The position numbers and the translations under genes are program-made. A stretch of DNA of 64,000 nucleotides, taken from assembly GCF_042675665.1 (NCBI RefSeq), contig NZ_JBHTJI010000001.1, forward strand, positions 310,001-374,000, in the 5' to 3' direction. The notes beneath the pieces are model-generated. The model did no database searches. It was not told where the DNA came from and worked only from the letters and a program-made list of their open reading frames with translations. This stretch comes from Mariniflexile jejuense (GTDB lineage Bacteria > Bacteroidota > Bacteroidia > Flavobacteriales > Flavobacteriaceae). Numbering within the stretch: the stretch's first letter is position 1; each line of letters opens with the position of its first letter. Positions 1 through 8,690 of this stretch are shown here, piece after piece.

Positions 1-158
1 AGGTAGGTTGGTTCACCACGCTGGTTTCAAAAAAAGAAAACTTAGCGGCAATTTACAAGCAATTAGATAAACTAAAGGCTGTTTATAAAACCATTACCAT
101 GGAACAAGGTAATAAGCAAAGTAGACTTGTTGCTTGGAAATGGACTGATAAAAAATGA
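1..158 (+). CDS. rlmF: 23S rRNA (adenine1618-N6)-methyltransferase, C-terminal end (partial)
   Basis: The gene runs in from the left edge; reading from base 3 gives 51 C-terminal residues before TGA at 156-158. The segments VGWFTTLVSKKENL and QSRLVAWKW closely resemble, from memory, the end of RlmF, the SAM-dependent enzyme that N6-methylates A1618 of 23S rRNA. The catalytic part lies outside the window, so activity cannot be judged. It converges on the DUF3999 gene with 40 bases between the stops and no obvious hairpin there. Confidence 0.8.
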   Translation, partial: VGWFTTLVSKKENLAAIYKQLDKLKAVYKTITMEQGNKQSRLVAWKWTDKK

Positions 159-198
159 GTAATTGCTTTGTTGATTAGTATCTTTATGCGTTGTGTTT

Positions 199-1413
199 TT
201 ACCCTTTCATATCTTTTAACATGCCCATAGCAAAATACCCAATCACGCAAACGCCAATACTAATACAACCCCACATAAAGGCGTTGGTTTGCCAAAAGGC
301 TTTTTGGGTGGCTTGTAGTGTTGCTTGTTTAACTTTCGTGAATGATTTAATACGTGCTTCGGGTAGGTTGTTTGTGGTAGCTGGTATAAAATTAACCAAA
401 TCGTAGGACGGTTTATTGTAGGTGCTATCTACTACCACAGTATAATTTTGGTCTGCTTTTAAGTTGGTAACCACGTACAAGGGGTTTTGGAATAAAATGA
501 TATCTGTAATTTCTAAAGGTTGATTGTCTTTATTTTCAATAGTAATGCTGAACTGTTTTTGTGTGAAATAGGTTAGGTTTATAATGTTACTTTCTGCTGA
601 ATTAAACTGAAAGTTTACATACACATCATCATAAGTAACTTCTTTATTTTTAATGGATTGTGTATTTTTAACTAGCAATTGTGCGTTTCGAAAATAACTC
701 GGTGTTTTGATGTTAAAAGCAATGCCGTCTATCTGGTAAGCGTTTGCAGCTTTAAAGTTTATGGTTGTTACTTTCTCTTTAGCGTTTTCACTTATAATGT
801 ACTTAAATCCTTTAAAAACGATAGGCTGTTGCCCTACCAAAGTATTGTTGTACTCACCCACAGCAAGCACATTGATAGGTAAGGATTTTTTATCCTTAAA
901 ATCAATACGTAAATACTGATATTGGTTTGAAGGAAACGAGATAGTTTTTTCAACAAAGGTACTATCTGGGTTGTTTAAATTGATTAATGTCGCGTTTGAA
1001 ACGAGTCCGAACCATTGTTTTGCATCATTACTACCACTAATATCGTAGTGTTTATTTACAGATGTATTCGCAATTTGTAATACTAATTTGTTCTGAATTC
1101 GTTTTGCATCGTTAGCAATCATCAAAGACGTTACAGAATCTTTTATAACTACGTGAGACTGTATTATATAAGAGATGAATTCTGATACTTGTGCATCTTC
1201 AGTATTTAATACTGCATAAGGCACTTCCTTGTTATTTGCATCTAAAATTCGAAAATGACTTGTGTTTTCCTTACTTGCAGAACGAATTTCTGGCGATACC
1301 AATACTTTGTGTAAACCACTTTCAGTAACTGGGTTTATAGTGCCTTTATGGCTTTGTGAAAACCCCAAGTGCAATGTGAAAATGGCAATAAATATACTTA
1401 GACTAGTTTTCAT
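199..1413 (-). CDS. DUF3999 family secreted/membrane-anchored protein
   Basis: This 404-residue protein has an N-terminal signal peptide (MKTSLSIFIAIFTLHLGFSQ), a beta-rich exported body, and one C-terminal membrane helix (about residues 375-397) followed by a short KDMKG tail. That is the DUF3999 layout; the function is unknown. An in-frame ATG lies 33 bases upstream, but the ATG at 1413 puts the signal peptide at the terminus. It overlaps the upstream DUF2339 gene by 11 bases, implying translational coupling. DUF2339 and DUF3999 are a recurrent pair in Bacteroidota and Proteobacteria, so the two products probably act together in the envelope. Confidence 0.75.
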   Translation of the reverse strand: MKTSLSIFIAIFTLHLGFSQSHKGTINPVTESGLHKVLVSPEIRSASKENTSHFRILDANNKEVPYAVLNTEDAQVSEFISYIIQSHVVIKDSVTSLMIANDAKRIQNKLVLQIANTSVNKHYDISGSNDAKQWFGLVSNATLINLNNPDSTFVEKTISFPSNQYQYLRIDFKDKKSLPINVLAVGEYNNTLVGQQPIVFKGFKYIISENAKEKVTTINFKAANAYQIDGIAFNIKTPSYFRNAQLLVKNTQSIKNKEVTYDDVYVNFQFNSAESNIINLTYFTQKQFSITIENKDNQPLEITDIILFQNPLYVVTNLKADQNYTVVVDSTYNKPSYDLVNFIPATTNNLPEARIKSFTKVKQATLQATQKAFWQTNAFMWGCISIGVCVIGYFAMGMLKDMKG

Positions 1414-3868
1414 TAGGTTCGGTGTTTTTAGGCGTTTCATCAACAACTAATTTCTTGATTTTTTGGTAAACGAATGAAATAATCAAAATTAAAACACCCA
1501 AAAGGATGAAAGCGATTATTTTTCCAGTTTCAGAAACGTTATTTATATCATAAGCAAAAAGCTTTACAATGGTTAAACCTAATAAGGATAATGCTATAAT
1601 ACGCAGGGTTTTCCATTGGCGTTTAATACCTATTATTAGAAAAACAAAGGCAAACACACCCCATAAAATAGGATAGCCAATTTTAATGATTTGCCTTTTT
1701 ACGCTTGAGTATTGGGCTTCTATAAAGTCGGTTTTATCTAGATTATAATAGTAATCTGTGGCATTTTCATTTGGGAATTGCTTCGCAAGTTCGGTGTTAT
1801 TAACCACATTGCTTGTAAAATTTAAACTATGAAGCATCACTTCATTACTTAACACATACACAATGGCAAATGCAAAAAGCCAAGGCATAATTTTAAGGTG
1901 CAATAGGTTTAATTTAGGTGTTATTTGTGTGCGTTTGAATAGTTGATACTCCACATACACCAAACAAGCTAAAATGATGTAATGGAAATAAAAGGCGTAT
2001 TTTGTGGTTGAAGTTTCTACAATGTTTTCTACCAATTCAGTATTAGGCAACTTGTACATGTACCCTATATAAAGCACTAAGTTGATGATGCCAACCATGA
2101 GCATTAAATCTGTAAAAACACGCTTGTTTTGTTTAGAAACAACAAACAATAGCACTGTGGAAAACACAAAATGATAGACAACTGAAAACGACAATGCCGA
2201 AGCACTATTGGATAGGTATTGATTTGCTTGATAGGTAATTTCTAAAATACCTGTGATATAACCAACCAAAATAGCAGCTATACCTATCGCTTTTGAATAT
2301 AACGATGGATTGAAGGCAATGCCGAAAATTTTAGAGCTTCCCTCCTCTTTTTTAAGAACGAATTGGGTAAAAATTAAGGATGCACATACCACAATACCTG
2401 CTATGAATAACGGATTTAATAGGATGCTTAGTGGTTTTTCTGGATAGGCATATTTACCCCAATCCATTAACAAACTAAATAACGTTAAGCCTTGTACAAC
2501 AATAGCACCAAATTTAAAGGAATTGATTTTGGATTTTTGAGATAACCAAAATAGTAGTACCGCTTCCGCAGCCCAAAATAAGGTTATTTGGTTGCCTTCA
2601 AACTGAATAGGTATAGTTAAAGTTACGAAGGTAAGTGCTAAACCAATTAACAGATAAATAGCGTTTTTATCTAAGCCGAATTTCTTATACAGAATAAACG
2701 CATATATCATATTATAGAACGCCAATAGCAGTGTGAATAATCCTTTAAAGTTGCTACCCCAACTATGGATAATCGTCATACCAACACTAAAAAATAAGAA
2801 GGTATTAGCTATTAAAATGATGTATTCAATAACGGAAAGTGCGCCTTTGTTTCTAATATTATGTAGTACAATGGTAACGCTGAAAATAAAATAGAATAGG
2901 GTTGCAAATAGTAGGGCGTTTAAATGTGGTAGTTTCTTATCCCATAACTCAATACCTAACCAAGAGCCATACAGTAAACTGGTGAATGCAAAGGCCAAAA
3001 CAGTAACTATTTTCCATTTTTTAAAGTAGGAAATTGCAAGAATACCCACATTTAAAATGGCTATATAGGTGAATAATACAATATAATTACCCTCGCCCGT
3101 GCTTAGCATAAACGGTACTGCAAAGCCACCGATAAGTGATAAAACGGCTAGTTCTTGTCGGTTATAAGACACCGAAACCAACGTCGCAAATGCCGTAATA
3201 ACTACCATAATAGCAAAGGCAACGGTTTGACTAAATAACTGATATTCATGAAATGCAATAGCAATAGTGAAGTAAAAAATACTGATAGCACCAGCCACCA
3301 ACACCGAACTAAAGGCTGCATAGTTCTTTTTGAGTTTGTGAGCAATACCCATAACAAGCGCACCACATAACACGCCAATGCCTACACGGGCGGGTTCATT
3401 AATCCAATCTTTATCAATAGCGAATTTAACGAAGAAGCTAATCCCTAACACAAGGATAAGAATCCCTATTTTATTGATTAGGTTTTCGCCAATAAATTTT
3501 TCTAAATCTGGGTTGTTCTCTTTAAAGGTTTCGTACCACGACTTTTTAGGAACCTGCACAGCTTTTGGTGTATTAATAGCGTGTGCCGCAGGTTTTATAA
3601 TGATGGGTTCTGGTTTTGGTACTATAGTTTCCTTAATAGGTGCTGGCGGAACAACAGTAATGATAGGTTTTGGAACTTCAACAGGTTTTATAGGTGCTGT
3701 TTCAGGTTGTTTTATAGGAATTTCAGCAGGTTTCTGCTCAACTTTTAAAGTATTTAGTTTTTGGTGTAATAAATTAATTCTTTCTTGAATTTCTTCAAAA
3801 CGTGCATTGATTCTGTTAAAAATCATAATAACGATTACTAGAATCGCGATTAATAAAACTATCTCCAT
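1403..3868 (-). CDS. DUF2339 polytopic membrane protein
   Basis: An 821-residue integral membrane protein. It has an N-terminal helix (residues 3-18), a short coiled coil (about 20-45), a Pro/Lys/Ile-rich linker (about 48-110), and then a very long series of hydrophobic helices, well over twenty, from about residue 130 to the C-terminus. This is the DUF2339 architecture; no enzymatic motif is visible. The ATG at 3868 lies 24 bases from a candidate -7 box at 3892-3899. The gene overlaps its DUF3999 partner by 11 bases. The function of the family is unknown. Confidence 0.8.
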   Translation of the reverse strand: MEIVLLIAILVIVIMIFNRINARFEEIQERINLLHQKLNTLKVEQKPAEIPIKQPETAPIKPVEVPKPIITVVPPAPIKETIVPKPEPIIIKPAAHAINTPKAVQVPKKSWYETFKENNPDLEKFIGENLINKIGILILVLGISFFVKFAIDKDWINEPARVGIGVLCGALVMGIAHKLKKNYAAFSSVLVAGAISIFYFTIAIAFHEYQLFSQTVAFAIMVVITAFATLVSVSYNRQELAVLSLIGGFAVPFMLSTGEGNYIVLFTYIAILNVGILAISYFKKWKIVTVLAFAFTSLLYGSWLGIELWDKKLPHLNALLFATLFYFIFSVTIVLHNIRNKGALSVIEYIILIANTFLFFSVGMTIIHSWGSNFKGLFTLLLAFYNMIYAFILYKKFGLDKNAIYLLIGLALTFVTLTIPIQFEGNQITLFWAAEAVLLFWLSQKSKINSFKFGAIVVQGLTLFSLLMDWGKYAYPEKPLSILLNPLFIAGIVVCASLIFTQFVLKKEEGSSKIFGIAFNPSLYSKAIGIAAILVGYITGILEITYQANQYLSNSASALSFSVVYHFVFSTVLLFVVSKQNKRVFTDLMLMVGIINLVLYIGYMYKLPNTELVENIVETSTTKYAFYFHYIILACLVYVEYQLFKRTQITPKLNLLHLKIMPWLFAFAIVYVLSNEVMLHSLNFTSNVVNNTELAKQFPNENATDYYYNLDKTDFIEAQYSSVKRQIIKIGYPILWGVFAFVFLIIGIKRQWKTLRIIALSLLGLTIVKLFAYDINNVSETGKIIAFILLGVLILIISFVYQKIKKLVVDETPKNTEPNEN

Positions 3869-3891
3869 AAAGTGTGTTTAAAGATTTACAT

Positions 3892-3899
3892 CAAATGTA
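3892..3899 (-). promoter_or_regulatory. candidate -7 box (TACATTTG) for the DUF2339-DUF3999 operon
   Basis: On the minus strand this octamer fits the Bacteroidota TAnnTTTG consensus and lies 23 bases before the ATG. No clear -33 TTG was identified. Confidence 0.45.
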
Positions 3900-3935
3900 A
3901 TTAAAATAAACCTTCAACACCTATTTGGTATTGTG

Positions 3936-4565
3936 TTATTGCTCGTAGGCTGGTAAATCTTTTTTAAGTGTAATGTTTTTGGTAGCTACATACATATCGC
4001 CTTCTTTCTCCAATCTAAGCATGCTTTGTACTGCTTTTGCACGACAAGCAAGTGTTAAGTCGGGTAGTAATGGGTCGTCGTTAAAGAAAAACGAAGCCAT
4101 ATCATACTCAGCTTTTCCGGGTTCTTTAATAACGCGGTGTATTTGTTTTAATTCTTTATTGCGCAAATATTTCCCTGGCATAAAAGTATAAAAGGTATAT
4201 TTTCCATCGACATCTGTTTTTATCCAAGCACGGTGATACACATAACGATTACGGTTAGCATCTTTTTTAATCTCGTAATTGCCTTCTTCATCTGGTTGAT
4301 ATATAAACAATACAACATCTTTAGCAGGTGTTTTTCCATCACTTTGAAAAATAGTACCTGTTATTTTAAGCTTATTTAGTTTTATTTTAAAATCGGGAAC
4401 CGTATCTACATTGTTTAAATGATGCTCTGCAATATTATAAATGGGGTTTTGTTTTTTATAATTACTTGGCACATCATCTAAAATGCTTGAAAACTCTTGT
4501 GCTTGTATTGTAAAACAAGTACTCACAAAAGCAATAAGAAAACTGTAGGTTAATAGATTTTTCAT
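3936..4565 (-). CDS. secreted intradiol ring-cleavage dioxygenase-like protein
   Basis: A 209-residue protein with a Sec signal peptide ending near QAQ (residue 23). Residues 65-180 look like the beta-sandwich of the protocatechuate/catechol 1,2-dioxygenase family: the core TDVDGKYTFYTFMPGKY (117-133) matches the family's TDADGxYxFxTxxPGxY pattern, followed by IH at 142-143 and DDPLLPDL. The usual His-x-His iron ligand pair reads Q141-I-H143, so one histidine is missing and the metal site may be altered. It is monocistronic with its own -7 box. The substrate is unknown; an aromatic catabolic role is not supported by its neighbours. Confidence 0.6.
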   Translation of the reverse strand: MKNLLTYSFLIAFVSTCFTIQAQEFSSILDDVPSNYKKQNPIYNIAEHHLNNVDTVPDFKIKLNKLKITGTIFQSDGKTPAKDVVLFIYQPDEEGNYEIKKDANRNRYVYHRAWIKTDVDGKYTFYTFMPGKYLRNKELKQIHRVIKEPGKAEYDMASFFFNDDPLLPDLTLACRAKAVQSMLRLEKEGDMYVATKNITLKKDLPAYEQ

Positions 4566-4588
4566 AGGGCTATATTTTTTAATTAATT

Positions 4589-4596
4589 CAAAACTA
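4589..4596 (-). promoter_or_regulatory. candidate -7 box (TAGTTTTG) for the dioxygenase-like gene
   Basis: The plus strand reads CAAAACTA, giving TAGTTTTG on the minus strand, 23 bases before the start codon. Confidence 0.4.
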
Positions 4597-4753
4597 AATA
4601 ATTAGAATAAAACCACCCTAAAAACTATATGAACTATTGAAATAAACGATAAACGGATTTCTGAGATGTATAAAACCATAAAAATTCCGATAAACTGCCT
4701 ATTTATTAGGACTATAACTTAGTTGTTTTTAGCCATGTTATTCTTTTTTGGAA

Positions 4754-4761
4754 TATATTTG
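4754..4761 (+). promoter_or_regulatory. candidate -7 box (TATATTTG) for the pectate lyase gene
   Basis: The octamer matches TAnnTTTG and lies 35 bases before the ATG at 4797, inside the 231-base divergent region between the dioxygenase-like and pectate lyase genes. Confidence 0.45.
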
Positions 4762-4796
4762 AAAACCAATAAACTTAATACCATTAAACGAATACC

Positions 4797-6770
4797 ATGA
4801 AATCATTTTTACCTTATATTTTAGTTGCTTTTTTTGGACTAACAGTTAATGCAAGCACCACAGTTGTTGATGCTGTATTAATAAAACATGGTTCAGGCAG
4901 TTCATCGCAAACCATTAATTTAGGTTCACCAATTGTTGGTTTTTATTATAATTGGGAAAATGCAACTACTGTAACAGTAACTGGCATGCCCGCAGGTATA
5001 TCGGTAGTTATTAATACAAGTCAAAGTAGTGTTACTTTTAGTGGTACACCCACGGTAGCAGGCGTATTTCCATATACCATTACAACCGTTGGTGGTAATT
5101 TAAACACTAGCAAAAGTGGTACGATAACGGTTAATGATGTACCTGTTGCTACACCTTCATTGGCATTTCCAACTGCAGATGGCTATGGAAAAAATACGAC
5201 AGGTGGTAGAGGTGGTCAAGTAATTTATGTAACTAACCTTAACGATTCTGGTGCTGGTAGCTTAAGAGCTGCTATTGCCGCTAGTGGACCAAGAATAGTA
5301 CTATTTAAGGTATCTGGTATTATTGCGCTTAACTCTAATATTAGCATTAATAATGATAATATTACCATAGCAGGACAAACAGCACCTGGTAATGGTATTT
5401 GCATAAAAAATTATACCGTTGTAGTTAATGCAAATAATGTAATTATTAGATATATGCGCTTTAGAATGGGTGATGAAACTATTAATGAAAATGATGCAAT
5501 AAATGGTAGAAATAAAAGCAATATTATTATAGACCACTGTTCAATGAGTTGGAGTACTGATGAGTGTGCTTCATTTTATGATAATACAAACTTTACTATG
5601 CAATGGTGTGTACTGTCTGAAAGTTTAAGAGTATCTGTACACGCAAAAGGCACACATGGTTATGGCGGTATTTGGGGTGGCAAAGGTGCAAGTTTTCACC
5701 ATAACTTATTAGCGCATCATGATAGTAGAAATCCGCGTTTTTGTGGTAGTCGCTATTCTAATCAACCAGGAGCTGAACTTATAGATTTTCGTAATAATGT
5801 GCTTTATAATTGGGGTGGAAACAGCGGTTATGCAGGCGAAGGCGGTAGATACGATATGGTTAACAACTACTACAAACCTGGTCCAGCAACAAAATCTGGG
5901 GTTAGCTCTAGAATATTTTCACCTAATGCAGATGATGGTAGCAATGCGCAACCAGCAGGTACTTGGGGTACATTTTACGTAAGTGGCAATTACATGAATG
6001 GAAATGCTACTGTTACAAACGATAATTGGGTTGGTATACACCCAAACCCATCAACTAAAAGTAAAAGCGAATTAAAATCGGATACCGAATTTAATGCAGG
6101 TTCTACAAAAACAAGTACAGCAGCCGTTGCTTATGATAAAGTGTTAAACTATGTAGGCGCTAGTTTAGTAAGAGATGCTGTAGATGCTAGAATTGTAAAC
6201 GAAACCCAAACAGGTACTTACACGTTTACAGGCTCTAACGGAAGTACAAACGGACTAATTGATACACAAAGTGATGTTGGAGGTTGGCCAATTTATAATA
6301 GCACCACTGCTCCTACTGATACAGATAATGATGGTATGCCAGATGACTGGGAAGCTTCAAAAGGTTTAAACAGTAACAATGCTGCGGATGGTATAACGTA
6401 TACCTTAGACCCAAAATACACAAACGTAGAAGTTTATATTAACAGCCTTGTTGCAGGTATTAGCGACAACCAAACGGATACTACTTTGGCTGTGAATGAA
6501 CTAGAAACTGGTAATAGTTTGGATATAAAATACTATCCTAATCCTGTAAACTCTGAATTGTTTATCAATTTAGGAACAAACAATATTGAAGATGCTAAAA
6601 TATCTATTTACAACATTTTAGGAAGTAAATTAACAACGCTTGATCTAAAAAGTAATACCCTTGAAAATGGAAAAATTCGTATTGCTACGGAACAATACAA
6701 AACAGGTGTTTATCTTTTAAAAGTTCAAATAGGAACACAAACAAGTCAATTTAAATTTATAAAGCAATAA
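4797..6770 (+). CDS. secreted pectate lyase-like protein (PL1 type) with T9SS type A sorting domain
   Basis: A 657-residue exported protein. A signal peptide (1-19) is followed by an Ig-like putative-Ig (He_PIG-type) domain at about 25-108, then a right-handed beta-helix of the polysaccharide lyase 1 type (about 120-500) with ITIAGQTAPGNGI, RYMRFRMGDE and HDSRNPRF, typical of bacterial pectate lyases. A calcium-binding thrombospondin-3-like DTDNDGMPDDWE follows near 510. The last about 80 residues (YYPNPVNSEL to the C-terminus) are a T9SS type A tail, so the enzyme should be exported by type IX secretion and anchored or released. Pectin or another polyuronate is the expected substrate; the exact one is not readable from sequence. 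Confidence 0.85.
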   Translation: MKSFLPYILVAFFGLTVNASTTVVDAVLIKHGSGSSSQTINLGSPIVGFYYNWENATTVTVTGMPAGISVVINTSQSSVTFSGTPTVAGVFPYTITTVGGNLNTSKSGTITVNDVPVATPSLAFPTADGYGKNTTGGRGGQVIYVTNLNDSGAGSLRAAIAASGPRIVLFKVSGIIALNSNISINNDNITIAGQTAPGNGICIKNYTVVVNANNVIIRYMRFRMGDETINENDAINGRNKSNIIIDHCSMSWSTDECASFYDNTNFTMQWCVLSESLRVSVHAKGTHGYGGIWGGKGASFHHNLLAHHDSRNPRFCGSRYSNQPGAELIDFRNNVLYNWGGNSGYAGEGGRYDMVNNYYKPGPATKSGVSSRIFSPNADDGSNAQPAGTWGTFYVSGNYMNGNATVTNDNWVGIHPNPSTKSKSELKSDTEFNAGSTKTSTAAVAYDKVLNYVGASLVRDAVDARIVNETQTGTYTFTGSNGSTNGLIDTQSDVGGWPIYNSTTAPTDTDNDGMPDDWEASKGLNSNNAADGITYTLDPKYTNVEVYINSLVAGISDNQTDTTLAVNELETGNSLDIKYYPNPVNSELFINLGTNNIEDAKISIYNILGSKLTTLDLKSNTLENGKIRIATEQYKTGVYLLKVQIGTQTSQFKFIKQ

Positions 6771-6789
6771 CTAGTTATAAATAAAAAAC

Positions 6790-7341
6790 TCATTCTAAAG
6801 GTTTGGTTGGTTTAACTTCACCAGAATAACTAATAGAGTTTCTAGAAGCACTCGTTAGTATGATATCGCTTTTATTATTTGAAAATAGTTTAATATAAAC
6901 ATTGAAGTTTTCAGTATTACTTTTGGCTTCAAATGAAATGGTATAACTAGCATCTTTATTTTGCTGTACTTTGTAGTTTTTAACAATACCGTTAAATTCT
7001 ATTGCACTATCTGTACCACCATAAGCAACCTGCATTCTACGTTCGCCATAATATGGTAAATGTGATGTTACACTATCGCCTGCTACTTTTAAAAAGTTAT
7101 AATTACCAACTAAACTAATATTACCAGAACTATTTCCAGGTTGTAGTAATCCTGAATTTAAAACTTGCTGCATAGCATTCGTATTAAGCGGATACGCCCA
7201 ACTTGATTCTATGAAAAAATGTTGACTATTTACCATTGTTTTGAACCCATCTAACTCAGCTTGTGTAATAACGGTTTTTTGTGACTTACACGATACTATA
7301 GTTAAAAAACTAAGACTTAAAAAAAGATAAAAAAACTTCAT
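6790..7341 (-). CDS. DUF4251 domain lipoprotein
   Basis: This 183-residue protein starts with a lipoprotein signal; the lipobox ends at C19 in SFLTIVSC. The rest fits DUF4251, a Bacteroidota-specific beta-sheet family of unknown function, with the family-like segment SHLPYYGERRMQVAYGG at about 93-109. It is probably an outer-membrane-attached periplasmic protein. It converges on the pectate lyase gene with a 19-base gap and appears to be a single-gene unit. Confidence 0.8.
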   Translation of the reverse strand: MKFFYLFLSLSFLTIVSCKSQKTVITQAELDGFKTMVNSQHFFIESSWAYPLNTNAMQQVLNSGLLQPGNSSGNISLVGNYNFLKVAGDSVTSHLPYYGERRMQVAYGGTDSAIEFNGIVKNYKVQQNKDASYTISFEAKSNTENFNVYIKLFSNNKSDIILTSASRNSISYSGEVKPTKPLE

Positions 7342-7451
7342 TTTAATTACATATATACATATAACTAAGTTACTAAATACCTGTAAAATAAAGTAATAAC
7401 AAAAAGTTAAAATGAAGATAGTAAATTTTATACCGCTTTTTTATACTACTA

Positions 7452-8684
7452 TTACAGAATACTTTTATTTTGCTTACTCAAGGCTTCATTGTAGTGCTTA
7501 ATGAGTTGTAAGGTTGAGGTATCGCTTTCAAAAACACTATACCAACCTTGTGGTTCGTGCGCTGGATCGCCAATAAATTCCATTTGATTGTTAGATACTG
7601 TACCTGGTGTATTTACATTACCAAAACCACCCCAAGCCCAAAAATTACAACCTACAAAATTACTATTGTTTTTAACGCTTTCTAAAAGCAGATTGAATAT
7701 ATCTTTAAAATACATATCACGATTATTTACAGATGTTTGCTTAGTATAACCTGCATTATCTCTTGAAACACCAAACTCTTCTAAAACTACCGGTTTATTT
7801 AATGTATTTGCAATAGCTAAATGCTCATTAATATAGTTTTCGGCTTTCTTTAAAGCATTTTTATAGGTTTTATCGTGTTTATTTGGGTTGTACCATTCCC
7901 AATTTTGAATCCAGATGTGTATGGTTATATAATCTAAACAACCCAAACAATAATCGGTTAAACTATTGTTATTTGTAAACCACGGAAATGGTGTATTACC
8001 TTCGCCACCAATAGTAACTAATTGATTTGGTGCTAATTTTTTTATAAACACGCTTGCGTTTTCAATCCATTTTAAGTATTCAACTTGGTTTTGAATGGCA
8101 TAAGGTTCATTGGCTAATTCCCAACTCATAATGGTTGAATCTTCAAAATAAGGTTTGTTATTTATAGAGTTAACACGCATTATAATAGTTTTAACGTGGT
8201 TTAAATAAGCTGAAATTGCTTCGTTATTTGTGTAGAACTTAGCTGTAAATCGCATATATTTTTCCCAGTTATCGGTATCATTTGGATACGGAATATTTTC
8301 ACCCGTAACCCATGATAGGTATTGAGACAATCCACCAGACCAATACCAAAAATTACTTAAACAAACCACGGCATGCATGTTTCGTTTTTGCATTTCAACA
8401 AGTAAAAAGTCTAAACCTTCTAAAATATCGTTGTTATAAACACCACATTCGGGTTGCATGGCAATAGGAATGCTGTAAGGCAAATGGTTTGCACCTTCCG
8501 AACCCGCCATAATTCTTAAGTTGGTAATACCATGTACTTGTAAGGTGTCTAACTCTTTTAGTAGTCTTACTCTATCACCCGATTGTTTTGCCGCTAAATG
8601 CGCTCCGTACCAAAAGTTAGTGCCTATAAAATTATAGGGTTTATTAGCTTTTAAAAACTGATTACCTTCAACTTTTATGAACAT
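7452..8684 (-). CDS. glycoside hydrolase family 5 (mannanase-like, GH5_7 type), no signal peptide
   Basis: A 410-residue TIM-barrel hydrolase. The N-terminus FIKVEGNQFLKANKPYNFIG is the usual start of mature GH5_7 beta-mannanases. The general acid/base is E193 in WELANEPY and the nucleophile is E303 in VLEEFG. Other GH5_7-like segments are LRIMAGSEG and the C-terminal HEPQGWYSVFESDTST. The start lies only 6 bases after the stop of the GT9 gene, so there is no room for a signal peptide and the protein looks cytoplasmic, which is unusual for a mannanase. It probably acts on beta-mannosidic oligosaccharides or on a glycan made by the cell. Confidence 0.85.
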   Translation of the reverse strand: MFIKVEGNQFLKANKPYNFIGTNFWYGAHLAAKQSGDRVRLLKELDTLQVHGITNLRIMAGSEGANHLPYSIPIAMQPECGVYNNDILEGLDFLLVEMQKRNMHAVVCLSNFWYWSGGLSQYLSWVTGENIPYPNDTDNWEKYMRFTAKFYTNNEAISAYLNHVKTIIMRVNSINNKPYFEDSTIMSWELANEPYAIQNQVEYLKWIENASVFIKKLAPNQLVTIGGEGNTPFPWFTNNNSLTDYCLGCLDYITIHIWIQNWEWYNPNKHDKTYKNALKKAENYINEHLAIANTLNKPVVLEEFGVSRDNAGYTKQTSVNNRDMYFKDIFNLLLESVKNNSNFVGCNFWAWGGFGNVNTPGTVSNNQMEFIGDPAHEPQGWYSVFESDTSTLQLIKHYNEALSKQNKSIL

Positions 8685-8690
8685 TGCTGC

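Noticed and set aside
3378..3788. 136-codon ORF on the plus strand inside the DUF2339 gene
   Set aside because: It is the complementary reading of the hydrophobic DUF2339 sequence and has no independent support.
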